Below, piece by piece: positions 8,852 through 17,155 of a stretch of 64,000 nucleotides of DNA (position 1 is the first letter of the stretch; each line of letters begins with the position of its first letter). Made by a program: the position numbers and the translations under genes. Source of the DNA: Parabacteroides gordonii MS-1 = DSM 23371. GTDB taxonomy: Bacteria > Bacteroidota > Bacteroidia > Bacteroidales > Tannerellaceae. The notes under the pieces were generated by a model. That model saw nothing but the letters and a program-made list of their open reading frames with translations. It had not been told where the DNA came from and searched no databases. The DNA lies in contig NZ_KQ033919.1 in assembly GCF_000969825.1 (NCBI RefSeq), positions 4,166,749 to 4,230,748 on the forward strand, written 5' to 3'.

Positions 8852-10057
8852 TTATTTCCGTCGCAAAGGTACCTTGGCAAACCAGGTCAGCGTGCGCCAG
8901 AGCCATTCTATCGGGCCGTAGTAAAAACGTTTCATCCACCAATTGCTGTAACCGATCTGGATAAAGCAGAAAACAATGCCGACCAGTAAACTTTGCAGGT
9001 AGTTGAACTCTACCGCCAGGTTAGCACCGAAACCATAGAACAAAGTAACTCCCACCATCGATTGAGCCATATAATTCGTCACGCTCATACGACCGACCGG
9101 AGCGATCCTGTCCATCACATTACGTCCGTTATAACGATAATACAGCAAGGTAAAACCACAGATATAAATCATCATCATACCTAAATTGGCATACGTCTTA
9201 AACAAGGTCTTTCCGACAGAAAGGGCAAAACCTTCCACCCCGAGGACGGGGAGTAATAATACGATCGCATAAAAAGCAATGAACCATACAATGCTGTAAG
9301 GCAATACCATCCGGCTATACTTAACCATCTTTTCCTCACTCTTATGAATACCCATGCGTCCGATCAGCATACCGGTAATGAACAAACCGAACAGCTGTAA
9401 ATAGCGATAATTATTGAATACCCACAGGAGCTTGGCCAACTGTCCTTTCCATAGGTTGAACTCTATTACTCCCCCAAAAGTACAGTCTGTAAACCGTTGG
9501 GCACAGAGATCATACAGATGGTTCATATAGACAACGGCAGCCGTAGGCTGATTAGGCACATTGTTTTCCAGCAGAGAAATGAAACTGATAACAGCCGGTA
9601 TCTGTAAGAATAACAGGACACATAAAACGACCAGCCATTTCGACGGAACCTTATATAACGGTATCAGGAAAACACCCAGGATGGCATACACGGCAAAGAA
9701 TTCACCCAGGTAAACCAAACCGTTGATATATCCGAATACGAGTAATAACGTCAGACGCCATAAAAAACGTCCGCGGAAATCATATCCTTTGGCTGCCTGC
9801 GAGTCCATCTGCATAAAGAAACTCAGGCCGAAGAGAAGCGAGAAGATCGCATACGACTTCCCGGCAAATAAAAACGACATCGAGTCGAAAACAAACGTAT
9901 CGACTGCTTGCCAGAAAGGCGATTCCACTACCGGAACATACGTCAGGTCGAAACGCTCCATACAATGGAGTAACATGATCCCTATCAGGGCAAAGCCACG
10001 CAACGCATCTATGGAGTTGATGCGTTGCTTCGGGGTAATAACAGGTTTACTATGCAT
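8852..10057 (-). CDS. DUF418 family multi-pass membrane protein
   Basis: A 401-residue inner membrane protein with about ten hydrophobic segments. The opening RINSIDALRGFALIGIMLLH is the signature of the YeiB/DUF418 family, distantly related to membrane acyltransferases, and the C-terminal part has the DUF418-typical MSVTNYMAQS and GPIEWLWRTLTW. The biochemical role of the family is not settled; acyl transfer to a periplasmic or surface substrate is a family-level suggestion. It is the last gene of a leftward series, 15 bp after the small propeller gene, so it may be co-expressed with the heme proteins upstream. Confidence 0.85.
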   Translation of the reverse strand: MHSKPVITPKQRINSIDALRGFALIGIMLLHCMERFDLTYVPVVESPFWQAVDTFVFDSMSFLFAGKSYAIFSLLFGLSFFMQMDSQAAKGYDFRGRFLWRLTLLLVFGYINGLVYLGEFFAVYAILGVFLIPLYKVPSKWLVVLCVLLFLQIPAVISFISLLENNVPNQPTAAVVYMNHLYDLCAQRFTDCTFGGVIEFNLWKGQLAKLLWVFNNYRYLQLFGLFITGMLIGRMGIHKSEEKMVKYSRMVLPYSIVWFIAFYAIVLLLPVLGVEGFALSVGKTLFKTYANLGMMMIYICGFTLLYYRYNGRNVMDRIAPVGRMSVTNYMAQSMVGVTLFYGFGANLAVEFNYLQSLLVGIVFCFIQIGYSNWWMKRFYYGPIEWLWRTLTWFAKVPLRRK

Positions 10058-10072
10058 CGTTGAATAAATCGT

Positions 10073-10954
10073 TTAATGATAAGACTTGCCGTTGTTGTCC
10101 GTGCTGAATACGGACGACATGGTTTGTATCCCTTCAAAGTCCTTTAATGTGCAAAGGATGTTCTTGTCCCGGTCTACCAGGAACAGATGATCCCGTTTCT
10201 CCGGATTTACGTGTCCGACCCAGTTAGTGAAAAGTAAGCGTCCATCGGGGAAATACTGCATACCCCCCAGGAACTTCAGCGGTTCTCCCGGAATATCCTT
10301 GTTGGAGATCTCCCATACGGTATCCCCTTTCTTATCCAGTTCTATGATACGGGGATTCTGCGTCTTGTCGGCTACGGCTACCAGCGTATGCCCGTTAGGT
10401 AGACGGATCACTGAGTGGGGGCCGCCCGGTACCTGTACCTGCCAGACGACTTTACCCTTTGAATTGTATTCTTTTACATACTCATCGCCGTAATGCGCTA
10501 CCAGATAATGTCCGTTGTCCAGTTTGCGGGCGTTGCGCATAAAAGCGAACGAGCCGTCGGTAACGCCTTCCGGAAGGATGCAAACCTCGCTGACGATCTT
10601 CCCTGCGGGGGAGACTTCCAGCAGGCGGCCTGCATTACACTCACCGATAAACGTATTGCCGTTTTTCAGACGCTGGCAGGCAAAGACTGGACTTGCTGAG
10701 GCGTAATGAAAAACGGTATCATTTTGACGGGTCACTTCCAATACGCCTTTGCCTATCGAGAACAGTAAGTTGCCGTTTGGAAGCACCCAAAGATCATTCG
10801 ATTCCGGAGCCTCATGCTGCCAGACGATCTTGTTGTTTTCCATGATGAAAACGATCCCCTGGGAATAATCGGCTCCGGCAAAGTTCCCGCATTGTGCCAG
10901 TACGCTCAGGCAATGCATGCAGGAAAACACAAATATATAAGCGAAATATTTCAT
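10073..10954 (-). CDS. Small secreted beta-propeller protein (NWxGH type), copy 1
   Basis: The 293-residue product has a Sec signal (MKYFAYIFVFSCMHCLSVLAQ) and repeated blades of the PQQ/arylsulfotransferase-like kind: NNKIVWQHE, GNLLFSIGKGVLEV, GNTFIGECNAGRLLEV, GHTLVAVADK, GRLLFTNWVGH. The last blade motif NWxGH is shared with the protein at 36501-37388, and both follow an HzsA-like diheme gene, which suggests a conserved protein pair. It starts 9 bp after the YVTN-cytochrome gene. It contains no CxxCH motif, so it is not itself a cytochrome. Function unknown; binding of a partner or redox cofactor in the periplasm is inference. Confidence 0.75.
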   Translation of the reverse strand: MKYFAYIFVFSCMHCLSVLAQCGNFAGADYSQGIVFIMENNKIVWQHEAPESNDLWVLPNGNLLFSIGKGVLEVTRQNDTVFHYASASPVFACQRLKNGNTFIGECNAGRLLEVSPAGKIVSEVCILPEGVTDGSFAFMRNARKLDNGHYLVAHYGDEYVKEYNSKGKVVWQVQVPGGPHSVIRLPNGHTLVAVADKTQNPRIIELDKKGDTVWEISNKDIPGEPLKFLGGMQYFPDGRLLFTNWVGHVNPEKRDHLFLVDRDKNILCTLKDFEGIQTMSSVFSTDNNGKSYH

Positions 10955-10963
10955 GATTCTTAT

Positions 10964-12766
10964 TTATAGAGATAATACATATTCTGCGAGGTCATTCAGT
11001 TCGTTCTCCGTCAGCGCTTCAACGGGGCCGTGAACTTTCAGCATCTCCTGCATCGTGTAACTGCGTCCGTCATACAGGTAAGGAGCGGTTCGCCAGACTT
11101 CATTCAGGGCGGGGACATCCATTTTTGTATTCTTGTCCGCTCCGTTTGTCCAACTGACCTTGTATTGCTTCATATCCGTATAATAAGTACCGGCATGGCA
11201 GGAGGCGCAATCTTTCTCAAAGTGTTCCTTTCCTCGTTGGGCGGCTTCCGATAAGTTCCCGTTCACCAGGTAAGGGCTTGGTACAGGGGATAACGACTTC
11301 AGATATGTATCGATGGCCGGAGCAATCTCCTCTGTATTGGCTGCAAATAAGATATACTTGATACCAGAGATAACCGCCGTCTCCGCATCTTTACGGATTC
11401 CGGAGATCATACAAGGGGGAGTTTGATGCGATAAAACCAATGTCTTGGTATTCTTCGGATTCCCCATCCCGTCATTCATCAGATCCCAGTTCAATCCGTC
11501 CATACGTGCATCGTTCGGGTGGCAACTGGCACAGCTCTGCCATTCCTGGAAACCGATGCTTGCATCATGGAAATACATATCCCCTTTCCCTTTCTGAGTG
11601 GAAGCGAGCGGACTGCCTAATACAGCAGCGGTCATTTCTTTGCCGTTGCCGTTGAAGGCGACCATTTCTCCGGTATAATAATTAGCCGTATATACTTTCT
11701 CCGGAGTGACATACAAGGCGCGGGGGCCTTTGCCTTTTGTCTTGTAAAAGTTGCGGATGCCATATAAGAAGCCTGCATCATCCTGTACATGGGTAGCATC
11801 TTTGGTCGAAGGAGTCACTTTCTCCCCGGCTTTGACACGTGCCAGGCGGTCGTGCAGCGATATTCTATCCACCGAAGCCAGTTCGTGTGTGCCGGAAAGT
11901 GAAATCCATATCTTACTGTCGTCCGGTGAGACAACGACATTCCAGGGATTGGATGCACCTTTCTGCGGCGTATCCAGCAGAACCGTATTCTCCACTTCCT
12001 GTGAATGCAGGTTGATAACGGACAGCACGTTGGTACTCATCCATCCCCTGTCTACCTGGTTGGTAGGAAGCTGGTAACGCGCCAGTAAGTGAACGGCATA
12101 GGCATAATCGCCCTTGCTGTCGGTAGCCAGTGCCTTGACATCCGTCGAGCCGTTGGGTAATTGTAATCGCTTTACCACCTTTTTACTGTTTACATCCACG
12201 ATATCCAACTGGCAGGCAATCGGATAGGCGAGTGAAGACATTTCCGGCAGGTTGTTGGCGACGAGCAATAAGCTATCGTTGGCAAAAGCCACCATATCCA
12301 CCGGCTCGCGGCCGACGGTGATCCGGTTCGTAACTTCTTTTGTCTCGAGAGACACTTCCCACAACTCGTTGTTAAAACGTTGGGTTGTCCATAAAGAACC
12401 CGTTTGCGGGTTGAACAGTACGGCAGAAGGTGTATGCCCCAGCTTGGTCTCTGACAGGACGGACAGGTCTTTCCCGTCCAACTCGCAGAGGGAACCGCCG
12501 GCACCGTCGCAAACCACCCAGATATGCCGGTCGGGTGTTTGTACCAGGTCGTTTGCCGGGGAGGGTAATGCCGCCTTTATCCCGGTCTTGTTGAAATTGG
12601 CATCGATAAGGCATACTTCCTTTTTATCCCGGTTCGTCACCAGGAGATTACCGCTCTCCCCGTTACTCCAGATATGATCCGGAGCAAAAACTTCCTGCCC
12701 GTTACATCCGGCAAGGAAGGCTAAAGAGAGACAGGCTATATAAGTCCAGTTTATTTTCATGATCAT
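10964..12766 (-). CDS. YVTN beta-propeller / diheme cytochrome c peroxidase-like lipoprotein
   Basis: A 600-residue lipoprotein (lipobox LAFLAGC). Residues about 40-330 are YVTN/YncE-type propeller repeats (GNLLVTNRDKKEVCLID, DRHIWVVCDGAGG, DSLLLVANNLPEM). The C-terminal third has two c-type heme motifs, CASCH near 413 and CASCH near 520, in a MauG/diheme-peroxidase-like setting (QEWQSCASCHPNDARMDGLNWD and KTLVLSHQTPP; then TDMKQYKVSWTNG and DVPALNEVWRTAPYLYDG). Such proteins oxidise or reduce substrates in the periplasm. Its ATG overlaps the preceding stop codon by one base (TAATG), so translation is probably coupled to the HzsA-like gene. A second in-frame ATG lies at 12760. Confidence 0.85.
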   Translation of the reverse strand: MIMKINWTYIACLSLAFLAGCNGQEVFAPDHIWSNGESGNLLVTNRDKKEVCLIDANFNKTGIKAALPSPANDLVQTPDRHIWVVCDGAGGSLCELDGKDLSVLSETKLGHTPSAVLFNPQTGSLWTTQRFNNELWEVSLETKEVTNRITVGREPVDMVAFANDSLLLVANNLPEMSSLAYPIACQLDIVDVNSKKVVKRLQLPNGSTDVKALATDSKGDYAYAVHLLARYQLPTNQVDRGWMSTNVLSVINLHSQEVENTVLLDTPQKGASNPWNVVVSPDDSKIWISLSGTHELASVDRISLHDRLARVKAGEKVTPSTKDATHVQDDAGFLYGIRNFYKTKGKGPRALYVTPEKVYTANYYTGEMVAFNGNGKEMTAAVLGSPLASTQKGKGDMYFHDASIGFQEWQSCASCHPNDARMDGLNWDLMNDGMGNPKNTKTLVLSHQTPPCMISGIRKDAETAVISGIKYILFAANTEEIAPAIDTYLKSLSPVPSPYLVNGNLSEAAQRGKEHFEKDCASCHAGTYYTDMKQYKVSWTNGADKNTKMDVPALNEVWRTAPYLYDGRSYTMQEMLKVHGPVEALTENELNDLAEYVLSL

Positions 12767-15255
12767 TACTTCTTTGCTTTTAACGATTGGAGATACTGAC
12801 GGATATTCTCTTTCTCGGCAGCACGGGATGTCTCCCGCTTCTTCTCATAATAAGTATAGTAATCCTTTTCCTCCTGTGTCCAGTTGTTCGCTTCCCGGTA
12901 ATCGCCGATGAAAGGAACGCAGAGGTCGATCCAGAGCGCGATCGTTTCCATTTCTTCCTTGCTTAGCCGGCATCCGCCGTGCCCGTTCTCAAGCCTTTTG
13001 ATCAGGTTGCTTGTATTGGAACCGGCAAAATAGGGGGCAAGCAAGGTTGGTTCGGACAGGTTGCTGATCCAGTTCACTTCCGGGTGATGGGCGTCTCCTT
13101 GCCAGGAGTCGTTACCTTCGGTCATACGGCGGGCATGGGTCAGGTTGAGATAAGAGTCCGAGAACTTGCGCTTGGTCTGCTGGTCTACCACTTTCAGTTC
13201 ACCTTTCAGGCTCAGTTTGCTTTTTACACCGTCGTGACAGGAGATACAATGTGCATCCCAGATAGGCTGCACCTCTTTGATATAGCTGAAGGAGCGGTCG
13301 CCGATACCTTCCGGCTCGATCTTCTGGATACCTGTATTCATTGCTATCGAAACCGGATGCGAAGCCACCGGAACCGTGTTCTTATGCTCATGGCATCCTA
13401 CGCAGCTCTGTGTTTCACCCGGTTGCAAGGTCGACCAGCTACGCATGGTCTGCACCACCCGGTTATTCTCATCCAACGCCTGGAAATACAACGGAGTGCG
13501 GCAAGGCACTTTGAAGAAGGCCGAACCGTCCGGCTGTACGTCGACCGTGCCGAGTATCCGCTTTACGTCCCAGCTGGCGTTTCCCACACCTACCGGTGAG
13601 AAGGCATGTCCTCCGCCCCCGGCATCAGAACCGAAAGCGGCACCGATACTGGCCACGCGGTAGATCGGCTCTACAATACGCAGTTTCTTGATTGTTCCCG
13701 GCTCGACACCTTTCAGGCCGTTTCCTTCGTAGATGTTTTGCATATAGTAAACGCCTTCCTCTTTCGTATAGTCCACATTGTTTACACGTTCGAAAGGACG
13801 TTCGCGTTCGGCCAGCAAGACCGGCTGATTACAGGAGATGCTTGCATCCGAAACCAACAGTTCACGTTCGCCGGACGGTGTCATCCAGTAGATACCGAAC
13901 TCCATCGGGTGGCCTACATGGTAACCGAGCGGGGTATAGGAGATCAGGAACTCATTCTCATTGAGCGGGTAAGGATGTTGGAACTGGTCGCCGAACTGTC
14001 CGTAGGTATCTACTTTGACGGCTTCCGGCCGGTGAAGCGGAGCGACCAGCATAACGCCTTCGTTCTCGTCGCGTCCTGCCTCCGGGTCGATGATACATAG
14101 TTTACCGTGCTGCGGCGTATGGTGTCCGAGGATCGTCGCCATCACCTTACGCGTTTCGGGTATCTGGCGGGTATGGGTGACGGTGGTCGGGAAGAAGCTG
14201 TTTCCTCCGTAATACTCCGCTTGTCCGGTACCGTCCGGGTTCATTTGGCAGAGCGGTTGCGTGAATACCTGTCCACGGTCGTTGTATTCCCAGCGGGTAT
14301 AGACCACGCGGCCGTCATCGAGCAGTGTCGGGTTGGACGTATGCACCTGGTCGAAACCGACCTGCCGCATATAACGCCCTTCGCGGTCGCAAAGATACAG
14401 GTTGCTGACTTCCACTGTCCAGCAATCCACCGAGCTACCGTTGCGGGTGGAGTTGAACATGATATTTTCGTCCGGCAGGTAGATGGGTTCTATATCTGCA
14501 AATCCCAGTCCGGAAGTGATCTGTTTTAGTTTCCGGGATGGCATTTCCATTTCATATAGATGGAAGTCATCCTCCTTTTGGGATTTCTTCCAGGAGAAAA
14601 GGACATGTTTGCCGTCGAAATGTACATCCGGATCACGGAAAACGCCGGCTGTATCTTTCAATAAAGTCTCCTCCTTCGCCCAGATACCCTCCATTTTGAA
14701 GTAAGCCAACTCACCTCCTGCAAAGAAATTGCATTCTGCGCGGGCATCCGACAAACCTTCCGTATAGGCGAAGAAAGACGGGCGTAAGGTACGGAACTTT
14801 GTAAACACCACTTCGGGCGTGCTTTTTACAAAGGAAGCCAACCGTTGTTCCCTTCGTGCCTGGCAGGCGTCTAGGTAAGAGGAGATAGCCTGTGTGATGC
14901 TTTCGGGCGTGTCGGTTACTTTTGTTTCCTGCTGCAATTTGTGAAGGCGTTCGCTGATCTGTTCGGGCAGTGACCGGTCGAACCATTTGATATCGCTTCC
15001 GTCCTGTAGCCACCAGTCGTAGTAAACCGGATAGTGGTGATATAGATGCAGATGCGCTTCCCGGATGAGGGAAGCCGTACTGTCTTTCGAGACAATCCCT
15101 TCGGTTGCCTTTATCTTATTAAATCGGTCTTGTATATCTGTTATAAATTCCTGTTTGTCGACAGGTTGATGATCCTTATACACTTTTTCCTCGTTCTGGC
15201 AGGCGGCCAGGACAAGGCATATAAGTCCCATTCCTATTTTGTGTAAGTTATTCAT
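12766..15255 (-). CDS. HzsA-like diheme c-type lipoprotein with Tol-type propeller
   Basis: The 829-residue product has a lipoprotein signal (CLVLAAC), a helical N-terminal part (about 30-160), a PD40/TolB-like propeller (about 170-520; DPDVHFDGKHVLFSWKK, IMFNSTRNGSSVDCW, GRVVYTRWEYNDRGQ) and two CxxCH heme motifs, CVGCH near 615 and CISCH near 670. This architecture resembles proteins named HzsA-related after the alpha subunit of anammox hydrazine synthase. I see no reason to expect hydrazine chemistry in this organism. A helical Lys/Glu-rich tail ends the protein. It leads a cluster with a diheme peroxidase-like protein, a small propeller and DUF418. The paralogue at 37385-40711 lacks a lipobox and adds a SUMF1-like domain. 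Confidence 0.82.
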   Translation of the reverse strand: MNNLHKIGMGLICLVLAACQNEEKVYKDHQPVDKQEFITDIQDRFNKIKATEGIVSKDSTASLIREAHLHLYHHYPVYYDWWLQDGSDIKWFDRSLPEQISERLHKLQQETKVTDTPESITQAISSYLDACQARREQRLASFVKSTPEVVFTKFRTLRPSFFAYTEGLSDARAECNFFAGGELAYFKMEGIWAKEETLLKDTAGVFRDPDVHFDGKHVLFSWKKSQKEDDFHLYEMEMPSRKLKQITSGLGFADIEPIYLPDENIMFNSTRNGSSVDCWTVEVSNLYLCDREGRYMRQVGFDQVHTSNPTLLDDGRVVYTRWEYNDRGQVFTQPLCQMNPDGTGQAEYYGGNSFFPTTVTHTRQIPETRKVMATILGHHTPQHGKLCIIDPEAGRDENEGVMLVAPLHRPEAVKVDTYGQFGDQFQHPYPLNENEFLISYTPLGYHVGHPMEFGIYWMTPSGERELLVSDASISCNQPVLLAERERPFERVNNVDYTKEEGVYYMQNIYEGNGLKGVEPGTIKKLRIVEPIYRVASIGAAFGSDAGGGGHAFSPVGVGNASWDVKRILGTVDVQPDGSAFFKVPCRTPLYFQALDENNRVVQTMRSWSTLQPGETQSCVGCHEHKNTVPVASHPVSIAMNTGIQKIEPEGIGDRSFSYIKEVQPIWDAHCISCHDGVKSKLSLKGELKVVDQQTKRKFSDSYLNLTHARRMTEGNDSWQGDAHHPEVNWISNLSEPTLLAPYFAGSNTSNLIKRLENGHGGCRLSKEEMETIALWIDLCVPFIGDYREANNWTQEEKDYYTYYEKKRETSRAAEKENIRQYLQSLKAKK

Positions 15256-15297
15256 TCTACTCCCTTCTTTCTTAATGATCCGCTTTACGGAATAATT

Positions 15298-15406
15298 GAA
15301 ACAGCTTGGTATGTTTCAATTAGTTTCTTCGGCATGAAACTATTGTTTCTCTTAGGTGAAACATTTGTTTCATGCCGAAGAAACTTTTGTTTCAACCTAG
15401 TGAAAC
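15298..15406. repeat. GAAAC/GTTTC intergenic word array (array B)
   Basis: Within 109 bp GAAAC occurs five times and its complement GTTTC five times. The core is a perfect 19-bp inverted repeat, AGTTTCTTCGGCATGAAAC at 15322-15340 and its complement at 15367-15385, around 26 bp that hold two further copies. The stop codon of deoC lies inside the array. It separates deoC from the HzsA-like gene in a leftward series, so it may terminate, attenuate or stabilise mRNA ends. Irregular spacing rules out a CRISPR. Confidence 0.8.
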
Positions 15407-16087
15407 TTTATACGCTTCTACAATAGAGACTCCGCTGGACGTACCGATGCGGGTGGCACCTGCCTTGATCATGGCTAAAGCCGTATCCAGGTCGCGGATG
15501 CCGCCTGCTGCTTTCACGCCGATCTCCGGGCCGACCACGCGGCGCATCAGTGCTACGTCTTCCACCGTTGCACCGGCTGTACCGAAACCGGTCGAGGTCT
15601 TTACAAAATCCACATCGGCCTCTTTGGCGATCCGGCAGACCGTTTCCTTTTCGGCATCCGACAGATAGCAAGTCTCCAGGATGACCTTGCAGATCACGCC
15701 GGCGGGCTTGCAGATGGCAACCATATCTTCGATTTCTTTCTTTACAATATCCAGGCGGCCTTTCTGCAGGGCACGCACATTGATCACGGTGTCGATCTCC
15801 GTAGCCCCTTTTTCGATGGCGTCGCGTGTTTCGAACGCCTTGCATTCGGTGGTTGTCTGGCCTAACGGGAAACCGATAGCCGCCCCTACGCGGACAGGTG
15901 AGCCTTCCAGTAACTTAACGCAGGTTTCTACTTCTGCCGGGTTGATGGCAACCATTGCGAAATTGTATTTCCGTGCTTCGGCACATAGCTTCTCGATGTT
16001 TTCCGCCGTGCCGAAAGGCTTCAGGAAAGTATGGTCGATCATTCCTGCCAGTTGTTCTGCTGATAAGTTTGCTGTTATTTCGTTCAT
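15392..16087 (-). CDS. deoC: Deoxyribose-phosphate aldolase
   Basis: A 231-residue cytosolic class I aldolase that cleaves 2-deoxy-D-ribose 5-phosphate to glyceraldehyde 3-phosphate and acetaldehyde, or acts on a related deoxy-sugar phosphate. The Schiff-base lysine lies in VDFVKTSTGFG (about residue 161); the second active-site lysine is in GVKAAGGI (about 191), and EIDTVINVRALQKG carries the conserved Asp. Length is normal for the family. It is the fifth gene of an operon with a transporter pair, FGGY kinase and alcohol dehydrogenase rather than with nucleoside phosphorylases, which argues for a dedicated sugar or polyol pathway instead of nucleoside salvage. The upstream dehydrogenase ends 12 bp away. 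Confidence 0.93.
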   Translation of the reverse strand: MNEITANLSAEQLAGMIDHTFLKPFGTAENIEKLCAEARKYNFAMVAINPAEVETCVKLLEGSPVRVGAAIGFPLGQTTTECKAFETRDAIEKGATEIDTVINVRALQKGRLDIVKKEIEDMVAICKPAGVICKVILETCYLSDAEKETVCRIAKEADVDFVKTSTGFGTAGATVEDVALMRRVVGPEIGVKAAGGIRDLDTALAMIKAGATRIGTSSGVSIVEAYKVSLG

Positions 16088-16099
16088 GATAAATGATGT

Positions 16100-17146
16100 T
16101 TAGAATGTTAATACTGTTTTTATTACTTCGTTACGTTTGACGGCTTCGAGCGCCTCGTTTATTTGTTCTATTTTAAAGCGATGGGAGATGAAGTCGGATG
16201 CTGACAGGCGGCCTTCGCGTATCCATCCGGCCAGTGCGGTCATGGCCCGTTTCTCTTCCGAGCGGGTTGGCCAGCGGTGGATGAAGAGGTTGAAGTTGTA
16301 AGGTGCCTGGTCGAGGTCGATCGTCGGGTTCTTCGTCATGACTCCATATACGCAGATGTCGCCGGCCATCTTGATAAGTGGCAAGGCCGAATTGACGATG
16401 GAAGGAAGGCCTACCGCGTCGATGATCGTATCGTACGAACGGTTGGCGGCGGCGATAAATTCGGGCGTGGCGATCTCTGCCGGGGTATAGCCGTTGTCGG
16501 CTCCCATCCGTTTCGCCAGTTCCAGTTTGGCGGGAAGCATGTCTACGATATCCACCTGCGCCAGTCCGAACAGTTTGCCGAGCTTGACGAAGCTCAGTCC
16601 CACAGGGCCCGCACCGAATACCATCACCTTCTTTCCCGGTTCAAGGCGGAAGTCTTTGAAGGCACCGACTATTTCGCGCCAGGTGCAGGCAATTACCGCT
16701 TCTTCCGGTTGTATGTCGGCAGGTACGGCATTCTGGATCTCGAAACTGTCCCAACAACCCTGCTCCGGTGTAGCCAAGCCTTCTTCCTGCAATACTTCGA
16801 AGTCGTTTACGACGACGTATTCGCTGAAGCCACCCCAGGCACTGTTCAGCCCCGGTGTTGTAAAGGTGGCATTCAGTCCGCCGATGGCTCTGTCGCCCAC
16901 CTTGAAGTTGCGTACTTTGGCTCCTACTTCGACTACTATACCGACGTTCTCGTGTCCCAGAGCCATCGGGAACTGGTCTGCACCGGGGAAATGTCCGGCT
17001 ATCAGTTTGCTGTCGGTGGCATTGCACAGGGCTACCATTTCCGTTTTTACCAGAGCCTGGTAAGGCGTGATAACGGGTATATCTATTTCCCGGATCTCTA
17101 CTACGCCGGGAGCTGTTGCGATTACGCTTTTCATTTGTCCTTTCAT
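16100..17146 (-). CDS. Zinc-dependent medium-chain alcohol/polyol dehydrogenase
   Basis: The 348-residue enzyme has the GroES-like N-terminal domain with the catalytic zinc pattern (MVALCNATDSK, then GHENVGIVVEVG) and a Rossmann domain with VFGAGPVGLSFVKLGKLFG near residue 175. It should oxidise a sugar alcohol or other alcohol with NAD(P). The structural-zinc four-cysteine lobe is not evident. I start at ATG 17146 (MKGQMKSVIAT); the codon upstream that would extend the frame is TTG. It lies 9 bp after the FGGY kinase and 12 bp before deoC, which points to a substrate that is first oxidised, then phosphorylated and split, though the order of steps is inference. Confidence 0.85.
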   Translation of the reverse strand: MKGQMKSVIATAPGVVEIREIDIPVITPYQALVKTEMVALCNATDSKLIAGHFPGADQFPMALGHENVGIVVEVGAKVRNFKVGDRAIGGLNATFTTPGLNSAWGGFSEYVVVNDFEVLQEEGLATPEQGCWDSFEIQNAVPADIQPEEAVIACTWREIVGAFKDFRLEPGKKVMVFGAGPVGLSFVKLGKLFGLAQVDIVDMLPAKLELAKRMGADNGYTPAEIATPEFIAAANRSYDTIIDAVGLPSIVNSALPLIKMAGDICVYGVMTKNPTIDLDQAPYNFNLFIHRWPTRSEEKRAMTALAGWIREGRLSASDFISHRFKIEQINEALEAVKRNEVIKTVLTF

Positions 17147-17155
17147 ATTCAATTC

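Noticed and set aside
12766-15255. Hydrazine synthase activity
   Set aside because: Only the alpha-subunit-like architecture is shared; the other subunits and anammox context are missing, so the name reflects fold resemblance only.
15298-15406. Possible CRISPR array
   Set aside because: The repeated unit is only 5 bases, appears in both orientations and has irregular spacing; no cas genes are nearby.
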